NCBI GenBank assembly: GCA_017311185.1
Contig: JAESUZ010002721.1
Coordinates: forward strand, 62,001 to 126,000
Direction of reading: 5' to 3'
From: Proteles cristata cristata
Lineage: Eukaryota; Chordata; Mammalia; Carnivora; Hyaenidae
Length of the DNA stretch: 64,000 nucleotides
The notes below the pieces were generated by a model that saw only the letters and a program-made list of their open reading frames with translations, was not told the DNA's origin and did no database searches. Positions 10,352-25,300 of this stretch are shown here, one piece after another. The stretch's first letter is position 1. Each line of letters begins with the position of its first letter. A program made the position numbers and the translations under genes.

Positions 10352-13300
10352 GTGAGACAGGGCCTCTGTCCTTTGAGGGCCGCTCTGGCCCTGGTGTCCT
10401 GGGCATCGCGTGAGGGCGGGGGCGTCCGGAGTTCCCTTGACTGAAGTGTCTGTGTTGGTGGAGAGTGTGAAGGAAAAATGGAAACCTCATATCAGCCAGG
10501 AAGCAAAGATAATGCTTGATCTTTGCCTTTTTCCTCCCTCATCAACGTGGGCGCGCGGTTTTCATTTCCGGAGATGCAGGGTCATTAGGCTTTCGATAAG
10601 TTGGACAGTGGGAACAGCTGGGAACTGCTTTTGCAAAATGTAGTCAAGGATCCCATAACTTTCTTGACAAACCGCACGAAAACAGTCTCTTCCTCCTCAT
10701 CCGTGGTAGATGTGCCAACAGAGTAGCAGTTGGCAAGAAAGGCCACGTCTGACTTGAGGGAGCTGCCACATGGGGCAGAATGGCTCCTGCCTGTGCGCCC
10801 GCCGTTGCCCCGGCCCCGCTGGAAGGGCGGCATGCAGGAGCAGGCCACCCGGGGGTGGGGGGGGGCGCTGGCGGCCCCGGGCGCGTCCTGCTGGGGGAGT
10901 CCAGGCCGGGCCAGGTCTGCTGTCAGACTGACGTCAGCGCCGCCCTGCAGCGGGGGTCAGGGTGCTGTGGCCTTTTCCCTACCCGACAGAACTTTTGAGA
11001 GGAAGGCTCTCGACCCAGGACCCGGCCTGCGCGCTGACTCCCGTCGCTGGCAGAGAAGACGCTTGTGTTTTCATTCCCTTGTGTTTTCATTCCCTTGTGC
11101 TGCTCGCTTGCGCAGCGGCCTGGAGACTTCCTGCCTCACCTGCGTGGCCCTGCGCCCGAACCTGTCCTGGCTTTTCCAGCCGGCCTCCTGCAGACAGGAT
11201 GGCGGGAGGGCCGGCTCGCGGGCTTGCTGGGCTTCACGGTCAGGTTCTCAGGGCTTCGCTGACGCGGCTGTCACTGTGGAGACGTGGGGCCTCCCCGTGG
11301 GTGTCCCACCTGCCTTCTCGTGTTGACTCCGGTTGGTGTTTACGTGGTCTGTGTCCCTGCCGCAGGGGCGGAGCAGGTCTCTGGACAGCGACCCCGTGCC
11401 TCCCTACCACATGCCCTGCAGTGACCTGCCCTTCCCAGCAGGAGGCGGTGCCCAAGCACCCTCCCTTGGGTTCAGACCAGCCTGTGTCAGGAGCCCTCAC
11501 CCATGGCCATTCTCGCAGAGGTGCTCTGGTCCAGGCCGCGCCGGCTTCATGTCCCCGCGCCCCACCCCCCCATCCAGGTGCCTGGAAGACCAAATGGTCG
11601 TTTACGGAGGACAGGAGGGGTTGCGTGTGGCTTCTCCCTAGGGGAGAAAACCCCATGCCCCAGTGGAGGCAAGTTGATCTCAAGGGACCTAAAGATATTT
11701 CTCTTCTGTGGGAGATTTTACCTGCTACCATATTGTGTGGAAGCTGAGATTCACTCGTGCTGTGTGTTTAGGAAAAGGGTGGGGTGAAGGGGGCAGTCAC
11801 CTGCTTTGTGGGCGCTGAGTTCTTTCCCGGCCGGGTGTTTGGGGGAGAGCTTGGGAGTGTCCCTCACTTGGGAAAGCCCGCTGGTGTGCCACTCGCCCGC
11901 CACTCTGCCCTGGCGACGAGCACACGGGCCATGCTGGGAGGAGGCACGCAGTGCTGTGCAGACAGCCAGCCGCTCCCAGGAACATTTGCTCTAAGGAAAG
12001 AGGACTTTTTTTCTAATGAAATTTGAATGACATTAAATGCCAGTGACTTTGCCAAAGAAAGATTCCTTCCCTTGGACTGTGTGCGGTGGGTGGGCACAGA
12101 GGAGGGTCGTGTGCCAGATGGTTGGGTTTCCCCAGGGCGGTCCCTGTGGGTGGCCTGCTGCGTGTGCACGTAGCCTGTGGCGGGCCACCTCCAGCACGTG
12201 GCACACCGAACTCTCGCGCTGGCGTTCGCTGCCTCCCTCTCCTGACTCTCTCGGGGACCGTCCCGGTTCTCCTGTGTGGAGGAGCCTGCTCCCTGTTTGG
12301 ACATCATCCTTCCCTCTTCTGAATTCTGGCTTGGAAGGTCACTTTCCCTGAGCTGCTGCGTCCGCTCAGAACGCTGATGTCCCCTGGGTGTGACGCTTCT
12401 GTAGGAGCCGCTCCTGAGAGGCCCCAGGCAGCAGGCTCTGAGTCTGCTCTTGTCAGCTCTCGTCCCAACCCGGCTGGAGCTGGAATGAGGTCTCGGGTGC
12501 TCACAGTAGCTTTGACTGGGTGCCCACCTGGACGCTGTGGGCTGGCAGGGGAGTGGGGACCCCGGCAGCAGTGTGCCGCTCTCGGGGGGAGCCTTCCCGG
12601 GCAGGTGCACTTGCAGAGAGGAGGGGAGGGTGCAGGGGGCGCTGTCTGACCCTGTGGGAGGAAGGAGGGCTGGGGGCATCTGGGCTGGAAGTGCTGACTG
12701 AGACCGTGGGAGGGTGAAAGCCCCCCGGGGGTGGCCAGGGGGTGGGAGGCCCTGCGTGTGCGAACTCACCTCTTCCCACGGAAAAGCGCGCGTACAGCCC
12801 TGGCAGGGAGCCCCGTGCAGCCCCGGGACCGGCTCTCTGCGCGGCTGTGCAGGTGGCCCCGGCTCGAGGGTGCTGCACACGGGTCAGGATCTCCGCTCCA
12901 GGTCGTGGCCTGTTTCCTCGGGGCCATCGTGGCGATCCGAGGGCTCCTCATGCCGTCTACCTTTTCCTCTCTTCTTTTAAAAAATAAAATTGTTTATGGT
13001 GTTTACCCCCCGTGCAGAAAGCTCTTACTTGTAATTTTTAAAGAGAAAACTTCTCTTTTATTCCTGCGTTTTGTATTGTTTGAGAAGATCCGTCACCACT
13101 TTCAAACCATTAAATTTCTTCTGCTTTTCATGCTTCTGCGGTTTTTCTCTTATCTGTGCGTTCGATCTGCATGTAAGTTTTGCTGTGACGTGAGCGTGGC
13201 CGTGGGCCATCCTTTTCTTTCTTCCTCATGTATTTCCTGATAGTTTATGTCACCTACAAAATCATTATAGTAGAAATAAAACTTCATTAAAGAAAGAAGA

Positions 13301-16300
13301 GGAGGTTTAAAATTCCCACTTAGGTTTTATTGTCTCCACGGATGTGCCCTGGTGGTGGCCCCGGGGACACTTGGGAAATGCCTGCCGTCACCGCAGGGTC
13401 CCCGTCCTGCACAGCCTTGCTGGGGCCCTGGGCCACCTTGGGGAAGGGGCAGTGTACTGGCAGAAGGTGCACCAGACGCGCTATCTTTAGGGCGAGCTGA
13501 TGTGTCCCTCCCTCCTAGGGGCGACCTGGCCGAAGACAGCATGGAGACAGAGAACGCGGCGGCGGCCGCCGCGGCTGCCTTCACAGCATCCTCGCAGCTC
13601 AAGGAGGCCGTGTTAGGTAGGGAGCCTGCCTGCCTGTGCCCACGGGCAGCCCCGGCAGGGTTTCCCCGACTAGGGCTGCAACTAGGGGACTGGAGGGGCC
13701 TCCTCCCAGTGGGAGGGGCCCGCCCTCTGGCTCCTGCCCCAGGGGCTGTTGTGACGGGCAGCCAATGGCTAAAGGTCTCAGAAGTCTTCAAGACAGAATC
13801 AGTTTCTCTAGAATTATTCCAAGTATAGCTTGATTTTATTTCCTTAAGTGGCTTTTCAGTTGAACGGTCCTTTAATGTGATTATGCTAACATTACCGTCA
13901 TAAAATCGATTTTTGTGACTTTGCCTGAACCGGTAACCCCAGGGGGACTGGTGAGTGATGTCGCTGCCCACCCTGGGCTGTCGCAGGCCTCCTTCCCAGA
14001 GCCTTCGTCTCTGGCTTCTGTGTGGTGGCTATCATGCTTCTGCAGGACGTACTGGAGAGGTTGTAACTGGTTTTGTCTCTACCCTTTCCCTGCCGATGCT
14101 CCTTGTGAGAAGTGAAGGTGGCCGAAGAGGAGGAGGGGCTGGAGGCTGAAATCGTGTACCCCATCACCTGCGGGGACAGCAGGGCCAACCTGATTTGGAG
14201 GAAGTTCGTGTGTCCGGGCATCAACGTGAAGTGTGTTCAGGTGAGGCTCCGACACTGCCTGGACACAGACGCGGGCGCCAGGCTGGCAGGAGGGAGGCCC
14301 TGGGGGCCCTGCGGTGGCCTTGAAGCAGACAAAGGCCCTGCTGGGGGCGGGGGTGTGACGTGTGGGGGGTGGAAGGCGGGAGTCCCCTGTGCTCTGGAGG
14401 ACAGAGGAGCGGGACGACAGGACGTGCTGAGGGCACAGGTGGAAGCGCCGGGAGCTCCGGACTCCCTGCTTCTGGAGGCGCAGCCATGGGGCAGGCCGGG
14501 GGAGGGGCCGTGCTCGTGCGGGGGGGCGCCACAGTCGCCGAATGGGGAGCCGTCTTATTTGGCAACTTGAATAAGTTGTGTCCTAAAGCATCTTCCAGAC
14601 ACTCCCTTAGGCTGGCACAAATGGATGAAATACTCCAGCTGAGGCACTGAGTGAAGGTGGGGCTGTAGAAGGAAGCAGGGTGTCCCCTCCAGCCTCTGCC
14701 TGCGGAGCCGGAGCCGTGGCCTCACACTGGCCTCCTCAGCACCGCAGGGCCCGGGGCTCCCCTGAGGAGCGTTCACATGGTGGCTGCAGGGTCTGAAAAT
14801 TGTGAGCGTGTAGTTGTAAGCGGCTCCTGGCTGGCAGTTTGCCCAAGAATTGTACAGAAGCAAATGAAAAATCCCTTTTGGAAGTTGGAAGAACTCGTCT
14901 TTATTGCAGGTTTTGAGTAATTTCCGCAAAGTTTCAGGGAAGGAGCAGCTCTGAGCTCACAGGGAAACCAAACATTCAAGTGAATGCACCCAAAAACCAC
15001 GGTCAGGGTCAGAGCCACAGACCCTTCAGGCGTCGGAATTTTGAAACGTAGAATGTTAAATGAGGCTTAATTTATCTCAAGAAATGAAAGAGAGGCTTGT
15101 GAGAAAAGCATTAACATGTTTAGAAAAGCAAACTAGGAATGAAACAATTAAAATAGAATTCTTAGTAGTTAGCTTTCGCAGCACATTAGGCACGATTGAA
15201 GAGATAATTCATGAACTGGAAGGTAGGAGTCAAGAAGTTATCCAGAATACAATCCAGATAAATAAAAAGAGGATAGAGGCTGGAGAAAGGCTGATCCATC
15301 AGTTGAATTCTGGAAGCAAGGAGAAGGGTCTGAGAACTTTCGTGACAGAAGAAAGCAGTCCTCAGTGTGAGAGGTGTGACAGACTCCACGCCGCAGGAGT
15401 GCAGGAGACCAGCGCGTTCCGAACAGCTGTGGGCGCTGCTCCAAGGCCTGGCTCCGTCTGGGACACTCTCCCACCGAGACAACTAACGACAGACTGCTTT
15501 ATCACTCAAAATAAGAGTCAACGAGTCTGTATTTATTGCAGTATATTTTATGGTGTTTATAGCAAATAAATAAATAGAAGTAAAGCTCTCGTTTTGGGAT
15601 GCCAGCTAACAGACAGAAGGGGATGGAGCCTCAGCTCCGAGCGTCTGCCCAGACCGGCTACTGAGGGCCTCTTGAGCCAGGGTGTTGCCAAGTCTGCGGA
15701 CAGCGCCCGTCAGTTAGGTGCTCACTATAGAGGAGAAAAAGGAACTCCACAGGGAAGCCTGGCTGGCAGCTCGTTAACCCAGGTGAGGAGACATTTGTCA
15801 CAGGTCTCCTGATCGAATAGGCAGGGATTCTCTGGTATTCCTACCAGAAATCCATAATTTGAATCTACTCATGAGTAGACATGAGGGACAGACCAGTCCA
15901 CAAGAAATTCACGTACGTGGTTCAGAAATGTCAAGGGCAGGAAGACGAAGGCAGGCTGTTCAGGGAGCAGGTGTGGTGCACAGTCTGGGCAGGGTCTCAC
16001 CTTGGATAAATGGCTACCCAGGCTGTTACTGGGGCAGTTTGTGTAGATTGCCTCTGGGTGCTGCCTGTGGGTAGATTACACGTGTTTGTGTGTATACATT
16101 TTTTTAATGTTTATTTTTAAGAGTGTGCATGCATGAGTGGGGGACGGGCAGAGAGAATCCCAAGCAGTCTCTGAGCTGTCAGCACAGAGCCCAGCTTGGA
16201 GCTTGAGCCCACGAACCGGGAGATCATGACCTGAGCCAGAACGAGAGCCAGACACCTAACCAACTGAACCGCCCAGTTAGATACTGTGAACTGTGAGGTC

Positions 16301-19300
16301 CTGAACTGAGAGCGGGGCTTCCCTAGCAGAACTTTTTTCTTAGGAAACAGACAACATAGAACAAGGGCCTGATCCGCACGATAGTTCCCTCCCGACGGTG
16401 TGGAGGAGTGGCCGGACTGTGGGGAGTTGGGGAACCCGGGAGGGCCATGCGTATGTTCTTCATGCTCATATTCCATTTACTCTGCAAGTTCAAAATAATA
16501 GAATAACAAGTTAGAAGCAAAACTGGGTTTAGCACGGAGAGCATCCTGATGGACTGCAGGACGAGAGACCGGGAAGGCCCCAGTACCGCCAAGAGCAGCC
16601 GGTTACCGAGGAGCAAGAGTCCCGCTGGAGGCCGAGTCCCTGGGAGGCCCCGGAGCGGCCGAGGGCAGCGGGGCCGTGTCCTGTGTGAGGAGAAGAGCTG
16701 CGCACAGTGGAATCATCGTTAAAAACTAGAGGGGACGAAACGTCTATTTCAGACAAAACTGCCTTTGCCACGAGCGGGTCTCCTGAGGGTGTTCTAGCAA
16801 GTGTGCTTCAGGCGGAAGGAAAGTTCTCAGGTGCAAGAGGCCACGAAGAGCGAGGGAAGTAAAGACGTGGGGTGAGCCCGACACGGGGAGCCTCCAGCCC
16901 TGAGATGTGTCGCACGGAGACTATTTTCTAATTTTTTGTATTTTTAAATTCTTTTTTTTTTTTTAATGTTTTATTTATTTCTAAGAGAGAGAGAGACAGC
17001 GTGAGCAGGGGAGGGTCAGAGAGAGGGAGTCACAGACTGAAACAGGCTCCAGGCTCCGAGCTGGCAGTCAGCACAGAGCCCGACGCGGGGCTCGAACCCT
17101 CGAACCGCGAGATCATGACCTAAGCGAAAGTCGGAAGCTTAACCAACTAAGCCACCCAGGCGCCCCTTAAATTCTTTTTTTATTTAGTTTTTGAGAGAGA
17201 GAGAGACAGAGACAGAGCCTGAGTGGGGGAGGGGCAGAGAGAGAGGGAGACACAGAATCCCAAGCAGGCTCCAGGCTGTCAGCATAGAGCCCCACGCGGG
17301 GCTCGAACTCACGCCGTGACATCATGACCTGAGCTGAAGTCAGATGCTTAACTGAGCCACCCAGGCGCCCCAACAGGAAGACTTTAAAGAGAGAAAACGT
17401 GGCTGCCTGGCCGTGAGGTTGGTCAGCTCTGGACTCTGACAGCCCAAGTGGGCACAGCCCCCGCCCTAAGTGGTGTGCGATCTGCCAGCTAATGGAGAAA
17501 ACCTGAGAAGTCAGCAAGGGCTGGTCAGCGCAGAGGGGGCCAGGAGAGGAGCTAAGGCAGCGTGTGGAGGCGGGAGTGGAGAAAAGCACGAGACTTGGGA
17601 GAGGTGGACCAGTCGGGCGTGGCCAGGGTGGGCCAGGGACCGCAGCCCAGATGGCATCGTGTGCTGGTAGAGGGGGCAGTGGTGTCACCCCTGGGGAGAG
17701 CGCAGGACGATGACGCGCCTGGGGGCGGGGGTGGAAAATGGCATCATGCCTGGGGGCACAGAGGTGGTGTCTTGTCCGGGGGTGGGAGGTGTTGGGCAGA
17801 GGCTAGGCCCAGCTTGGACTTCCTGCTGGCTTGGGCAGTGTTCGGGAGGTGTTCTGACTCCGCTGCCTGGGCTCACAGCCCATCTCCCCAACCAGCTGGG
17901 TGAGGGGCCAAGTGGCTTCCTGGACTCAGTGAAAGGAAGTATGCAGATGCTCCGGAAATTCAGAGAGCCCCTCCCGTCATCGGGGCGGGGATGGAGGCAG
18001 GCTGCATGCACTGACCGTGACCTGAGTCTGCCGGGATGCTTGGCGCTCTGCGCTCCCAGCAGGATGTGCAGAGTGACCCCAGCTAGGCCAGTGGCACTTC
18101 CGTTTCTGCCTCTGCCAAGACCCCGTGACCACCCTCTCTCCTGCCTGCTTGTTTCCCGACTAAATGCAGTTTTATTCTCATGTTTTGGTTTCAATATTTG
18201 CTTGCTTAAGAAGATTGAATAAGAGGGGCGCCTGGGTGGCTTAGTCGGTTGGGCGTCTGACTTTCACTTGGGTCATGATCTCGCAGTTCGTGGGTTCGAG
18301 CCCCACGTCGGGCTCTGTGCTGACTGCCAGCTCGGAGCCTGGAGCCTGTTTCAGAGTCTGTGTCTCCCTCTCTCTCTCTCTGACCCTCCCTGTTCACGCT
18401 GTCTCTCTCTCTCTCCTAGAAATAAATAAAAACATTTAAAAAAAAAAAAAAAGATTGAATAAGATATTTTAGCTTCTCAAGCCATCTGAGCTCCAGCATT
18501 GGGTGGAACTGGCCCCAGAACCCTGACATTGAAGTGGACGTGATGTGTGTGCATTGGTGTGTGAGGGATGCGAGGCGTGTGTGTTGCACTAAGCTAGTTT
18601 GCTGAGTCCCATCCGACAGGGACTTGCCTTTCTGAGCTCTCCCTCCAGGGCCCAGGCACTCGGCTCCCTCCCCAGGTTTGGACCCCCTCTCCCAGCCCCT
18701 GAATCGTTCTTTTCCCTGAATGGAGGTTGCCACTGGTTGAAGCCTAAGTGCCTGATGGAGAGCAGGCCTGCGGCTGTTGGAGCCGCACCACGGCCCTGCG
18801 CCCTGCCCTCCTGTGTGCCTGTCGTGGCTGGGCTCCGGCACGGGGGTCAGGCAGGGGAGGCGGGGCCGCCGGGGGCTGTCCTGACGCTGCCCTGCTTTGC
18901 TTCCCTCCACAGTACGATGAGCACGTGATCAGCCCGAAGGAGTTCGTGCACCTGGCCGGCAAGTCCACCCTGAAGGACTGGAAGAGGGCCATCCGGATGA
19001 ACGGCATCATGCTCAGGTGCAGCCGCGCGGGGCTGCTCTCTCACTGGCTTTCGGCCCTTGTTTGTTTTAAGTTCATTCATTTTGAGAGAGAGAGAGGAGG
19101 AGAATCCCAGGCAGGCTCTATGCTGTCAGCTCAGAGCCTGTCGCAGGCCTTGAACTTACAAACTGTGAGATCGTGACCTGGGCTGAAATCAGGAGTCAGC
19201 TGCTTAACTGAAGGAGCCACCCAGCCACCCTAGTGTTTGAGCCTTTTAAGCCGAGGCACATTCTGAATAGGAGGAGAGCCGGCCGTGCCCGGGACGGCAC

Positions 19301-22300
19301 CGGCCCAACCCCTTCCCGCACGGGGCTCTCGTCTGCTGTCCTCACACTACCTCCCTGTGTGTCGCCGTATTGGACGATGTGCTTCTGCGTCTCTGGGCAC
19401 ACCCGGTCAGGGGCCCCGGTCTCTGACCCACGGTTCGTGTCCGTCTGGCCGGTCTGCCTTGAGGAGGTTCCATCCTGACCGCACCTGGTTCGGGGCCACA
19501 TGTCGGTGTGTGTGTAGCTCCCTGACCTCTCCCGTCATTGGCTGAGGCTGTGCTGGGTTGGCGCCCACACCTGCCTGTCGCTGGCCGTGTGCCCTTGCTC
19601 AGGTGCCTCGGCTCCTTTTCCCTTGGAGCTTAGTCGGGAATCTGGAGGAAGGTTTGGGCCGGCTCTCTGCTCCTTCAGTGACATCTAATCCCAGAAAAGA
19701 GAGGATGGAAGCTTGTGCGTCAGTCTCCCAAGGGGCCTTTCGCTCGTCTGCGTGGGCCGGTTCTCAGGCTGGTGTGAGGGCTGGTCCTGCTCTGCTGGCC
19801 ACCCTGGGTCTGTGTGACCTGTCCCCCCCTGGCCTTCTGTCCCCTTTCCTGTCACCTGTGCAACAGGAGTGGTGCTGGCCCTTCTCAGAAACCTGAGGAC
19901 ACATTCTAGGCTTTAAGTTCATACCCCCAAGAATGTAGCGTTTCCTATTTCCTGCTTGGCAGCAGCGTCTCACCCCTTCTGATGGGGTCAAGGCCACCTC
20001 TGCTGGCTGTTCCCACCCCCCCCACCTCTGCTCGCGGCACGGCTCCTCCCGCATGCCTTTCCGGGGGCCGCAGCTGTCTGTGGTGGCGTCTGGCATAGCT
20101 GGACTGGGTCACTTTGCTGCTGAAGGGGCTGCCCACCTTCGTGTGTTTTCTCATGAGAGAAGCTGTCTTGGGCGTGTTTGCTGCCTTGTGAGGTGCCTGG
20201 AGCCTCTGCAGAATCCTGCACCACCGCCCTGTGCAGTCTGCCCGGGAACCACCGTCTGGGCGGCTAGACACCCGGCAGCCTGCTTAGTTAGACTTATGCT
20301 TCTGGAGCATGCCTGCTGCTTTGCACCCTCGCACTCAGCCCCAGGTCCCCTCTGCATGCTCCTGGCTGCCCTCTGTGCCCCGTCCATCGAGCCCCTGGCT
20401 TTCTAAAAAGTATCTTGGTGGCCCAACCGTGAGAAGGCCACAGGCTATTTCCTTGGAAGAGGACTCGGGGGGTGGGGGGTGCACCTTGGGTCATCTGCAA
20501 GCCCTGAGGTCAGGCACGCTGTCAGCAATGCAGAGGCCCCGTGGAGCCTCCTCACCCTCGCACAGGTTGAGGGGGGTGAGTTGAGACATCCCCAAACTTA
20601 AACCCAGGCCATCCAGAGAGGCCGCAGTATTGGGCCTCCCTTGGAGGCTGTCCCTGGCAGGGAGAGACGTGCTGTGCTCTCCTGATAAAACTGAGGCCAG
20701 GAAGCGGGCCGCCTTGAGTGCGCAGCAAGAAGCCAGAGGGGCCGCACTGTCCTGCGGTGCTGGGCGCGGGCCGGACCGGGCTGCTCCTGGGAGGTCTCTT
20801 GTCCCCTTCTGCCTCACGATCATCTGGTGGGCGCACGGCGTCCCTGGGACGCTGCCTGCGGGGCCCTCCTCTCTCTTTCTGGGCACCAGCCAGCGGACCA
20901 GCAGTTCCCACAGAGCTTCCCCTTGCGCGGGCGGCAGCAGGTCCTCACCCTGCCTAACGGAGCCCTGGCTGGAGGCTGCTGGAGAGGCTCGTCTGCAGCG
21001 CCTGTGGCACCCGCCCCGTGGGGGTGCCTCTTCCGTTGGCCACTTTACAGCTGCTGCCTCTCCTGGGACCTGCCCCCAGGCCAAGCTTTCCCTTCCTTGC
21101 CTCCAGGACCTGAGGACACTTGAGCGGGGTGAGGGGACACGAGCGAGGCCCCTCTTCGGGTCCAGCTGCGCAGTCGGGGCCCCGGCCACATCCTCAGTCT
21201 CTGGTCTTCCCTGCCACAGAAAGATCATGGACTCCGGGGAGCTGGACTTCTATCAGCACGACAAGGTCTGCTCCAACACCTGCCGCAGCACCAAGATCGA
21301 CCTCTCGGGCGCCCGCGTGTCACTGAGCAGCCCCACGTCAGCCGAGTACATTCCGCTCACGCCTGCCACGGCTGATGGTACGCGCTGGCACACGGGCTTG
21401 TTTGTCCTTCCTCTTTTTTATGTTTGAGAAGAGCATGAGCAGGGTAGGGGCACAGACAGAGGGAGAAAGAATCCAGGCGGGCTCTGCGCTGTCAACACAG
21501 CCTGACGCGGGGCTCAGTCTCCTGAACCGCTAGATCGTGACCTGAGCTGAAACCAAGAGTCAGACACTCAACCGACTGAGCCACCCAGGTGCTCCTCAAG
21601 GCCTTGCTCTTGCAGGCAGTTTGATCTGGTCCCAGGGAGGCCCCTGCACACCTCTCCTGGACTGTCTGCCGCCCTCACCCCCAGGCTCGGCTGCTCCCCC
21701 TGGGCCCGCGCTGTCGGAGCCGCCCCCTTTCTCCCTGGGGGGGTCTAGCTGACTTGCTTGTCATCGACAGGGAACGTTGAGGTACTTTTTCTTAACTCAG
21801 TCTTTTTCATCATAAAATACAATAACTGACGCGTAGAGAAGCCTGTAAAGTATAGTAGCTGCCACCAGGCCTCCAGTGGCCGTCACCAGTCCCACCGGTT
21901 CAGGGGTGTCCCCTTCGTGGCTGATCCAGCCTCCGGCCTCACCCTCTGGGCTGCGCTCGAGTCAAGAGCCCGCACTGCCTGCAGCCCTTGCACTCGGCTC
22001 AGGCGTGTGCATTTCCTGCGACTTGGCTCTTGGTTGATGCATTTGTGATCTTCCACATTGATGCCTGCAGCCGTGACCTGTGGGCGGGCTAGGTGTCCCC
22101 TGGAGGCCTTCCGGCTTCTTGGAAGACATTCTTTTTAATGCTGAAGTTAAGAGTGAGTTAGGTCCCTAGTCCCCGGGGCTGTGGCCTGGTGAGAATTGTG
22201 TGGGATCGCCCTTCCATTGACCCTGTGTTGTCACTCTGCGGGGTCAGGCTCTGGGTGCTGCCATGTGGCCAGGGACCCTTCTTGTTGCTGACCAGACAGT

Positions 22301-25300
22301 GGCCGTGAGGGGCATGGGGAGGACAGTGGAAGAGGCTCAGGGCCATAGTGAGGCCGTTGTGGACTCCGACGGGCTGGTTGGCTGCAGTGCCAACAGCTGC
22401 CCGGCCTTCAGAGCCCTTCATAGAAGCTCCAGGAACATGCTGGTGCTGGTGGTCAGGTGTCCAGTAGCTGCTGTGTGCAGTGATGTGGGCCTCAGGTCTT
22501 CAGCTTCTTTCTGGGCACAGCCCCAGGCCGGGTCCCGGTCTGCCTCCTTGGCTGGCACGCTGCAGTGTGGAGGTGGCATAGGGCCCAGCTGAGTCCTCTC
22601 CCCTCTCCTGGGGGACTGGTAGCTCTTGTGAGAATAGGGTTGCTATGAGGTTGTGGGCTTGTGGGTCCAGACCGTCAGCCCTGCCTCCTAAGTCAGCCGG
22701 GGTGAGTGACCTCGTCTCCAGAAAGGACTAGGCTCTGAGCGCTGCGGGCAGCACCACCGAGTCTGGTGAAGGCAGCATCGGCTTTCGGACTTAGCTCTTG
22801 GAAGCCTGTCCTCCCTTGATGGTCGGGATGAGCCTATCTGTTGCCCTTCCTGACTCACCCACATGGTGGTGTGTTCAGCCAGTGGTGTAATTAGTTAAAG
22901 ATTTTGTGTCCCCTTCACCAAGGAAAAGATCCAGTTATGCCCTGTGTTATTCTAAGCATGGGATATTCCTCAGCAGCACATCTTCGTTGGTCAGAGGAGA
23001 GGCCTGCCTGAGGCCGGGGAGCTGATGTGGGCTTGGCCTTAGGCCAGGTCCGTGTGAAACCAGGCCTCTGTCACAGGCGGCCAAGCGCCAGCTGTGTGCG
23101 CACATGTGCGGGCACCAGAGCTGAGCCAGAGGCTGAGCCAGTGTGGATGGCGTGGGTCCCTCAACATGCCACGTCTCGTGATCTAGGGAGGTGCAGGGCC
23201 GTATTGATGCCTTGGGGGTGCTGGTAAGGGCGTAAATGTCCCCAGAAGAGCCAAATGGGGCAGTTGTGGAAGCTGGCGATGGGCTCAGGGAGGCCCACTT
23301 AGCTCTCTCTTCTCTGGGTCTGTCTGGAGGCAGCCGTGGTCAAGAGGTTTAACAGGCGGGGCATCTTCTGGTTGCACTCACACCCATGTCTGGGGGTTCT
23401 GTGAAAATCCGTGCAGAGGGGAGATTCAGAGCTGGTGTTTGGGTGGCGGGTGGGAGGCGGCCTGCTGTCAGGAGGGGCTCACTGTGGCTCCGTCTGGGTT
23501 GTAGTGAACGGGTCACCCGCTACCATCACCATAGAGACCTGTGAGGACCCCGGTGACTGGACCACGGCCATCGCAGGTACGGGTCCCGCTGGGCAGGGGG
23601 GCTTCTTGTGGGTGGTGGTGTGGGGGCGACGGTGCATGCAGGGCTTCCCTGGGAGGGGTGCAGGCGGGCCGGGGGTGCCTCCTGGAGGAGGTGCCAGTAT
23701 GGAGGGCGGAGTGCTACCTCCAGGGCCTCTGCCCCTGACCCCCAGCTCTCCGTGCCTGCCTGTGGTTAGAGGCCCGTGCGGGCTGCTCTGTGCCGCCTTC
23801 TGAGCCTGTCCACCCCTCACAGATGACACGTTTTCCTTCTGGCGAGGGCTCAAGGATGCGGGGCTGCTGGACCAGGTTATACAGGAGTTCCACCAGGAGC
23901 TGATGGAGACCATGAAGGGCCTGCAGCAGCGGGTCCAAGACCCCCCCCTGCAGCTCCGAGGTGAGGGGCTCATGTTTGCCTGGCGTCTTCCACTCTGGGG
24001 GCGGGGGTGGCGGGGCGGGGGCAGAGGTGCTTGGCGGCCTCAGGATGCCAGACGAGTCATTGACTCAGGCCCCGGTGGCGCCATGGTTGGGCTTCTGGTG
24101 GCGGAACAGGGCCACGTGGGGGATGCTGTGTGTCCCTGGGGCGCCCCCGTTAGGCCGGGCCCCATTCTCACCGCGTGCTCGCCTTGCCTGGAAGATGCCG
24201 TCCTCCTCAACAACATCGTGCAGAACTTCGGCATGCTGGACCTGGTGAAGAAGGTGCTGGCCAGCCACAAGTGCCAGATGGACCGCTCCCGGGAACAGTA
24301 CGCCCGGGACCTGGCAGGTGCGTGTGGCGGCCCCTGGCCGGCCCTGCTCACAGCCACGCGGGGGCCGGGGCTGCTCCCGGGGGCCCGGGGCGGGGGCGGG
24401 GGCTGCTCCCGGGGGCCCGGGGCGGGGCCGGCCCTGCTCACAGCCACGCGGGGCGGCCCTGCTCACAGCCACGCGGGGCCGGGGCTGCTCACAGCCACAC
24501 GCGGGGGGGCTGCTCCTGGAGCCCAGGGCGGGGCAGGGGCTGCTCCCGGGGCCCGGGCGGGGCCGGGGCTGCTCACAGCCACGCGGGGGCCGGGGCTGCT
24601 CACAGCCACGCGGGGGCGGGGGCTGCTCCCGGATCAGGGGCCCGGGCGGCCGGGCTGCTCCCCGGGGCCCGGGCGGGGCCGCCCTGCTCACAGCCACGCG
24701 GGGCCGGGGCTGCTCCCGGGGGCCCGGAGGCCCGGGGCCCGCGGGGGGCGGCTGCTCCGGGGAGGGGGCGGGGCGGGGCCACTTGGCGGGGGCCGGGGAG
24801 GCTGCTCCCGGGGGCCCGGGCGGGAGCGGGGCTGCTCCTGGCTCCACCGCGGGGGCGGGGCTCCCGGCCCGGGCGGGCGGGGCCCTGCTCACAGCCACGG
24901 GCTACCCTGGGGCCCGGGCGCTGGGCTCCCGGCCCGGGGCGGCTGCCATTGTGCCACGCTGGGGCCGGGGGCTCCCGGGGCCCGGGGGGCCGGGGCTGCT
25001 CACAGCCACGCGGGGGCCGGCCCTGCTCACAGCCACGCTGGGGCCGGGGCTGCTCCCGCCCGGGGCGGGCCGCCCTGCTCACAGCACGCTGGGGCCGGGG
25101 CTGCTACTCCCGGGGCCCGGGGCGGGGCTCCGGGGGCTGCTCACAGCCACGGCGGGGGCGGGGCTGCTCCCGGGGGCCCGGGGCGGGGCCGGGGCTGCTC
25201 ACAGCCACGCGGGGCCGGGCTGCTCCAGCCACGCGGGGCCGGGCTGCTCCCGGGGCCCGGGCGGGGCCGGGCTGCTCACAGCCACGGAGGGGGCCGGGGG

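Larger units (their letters stand above)
14241..18912 (+). other. GMEB2: GMEB2 intron 4
   Basis: This intron holds an AT-rich L1-like piece from 15,060 and four SINEs (16.1, 17.0, 17.2 and 18.2 kb). The remainder looks unique and non-coding. Confidence 0.75.

Noticed and set aside
16951..17371. Two adjacent - strand SINEs as a tandem duplication
   Set aside because: They belong to different subfamilies (one has the CTGACTGCCAGC type body, the other not), so they are separate insertions.
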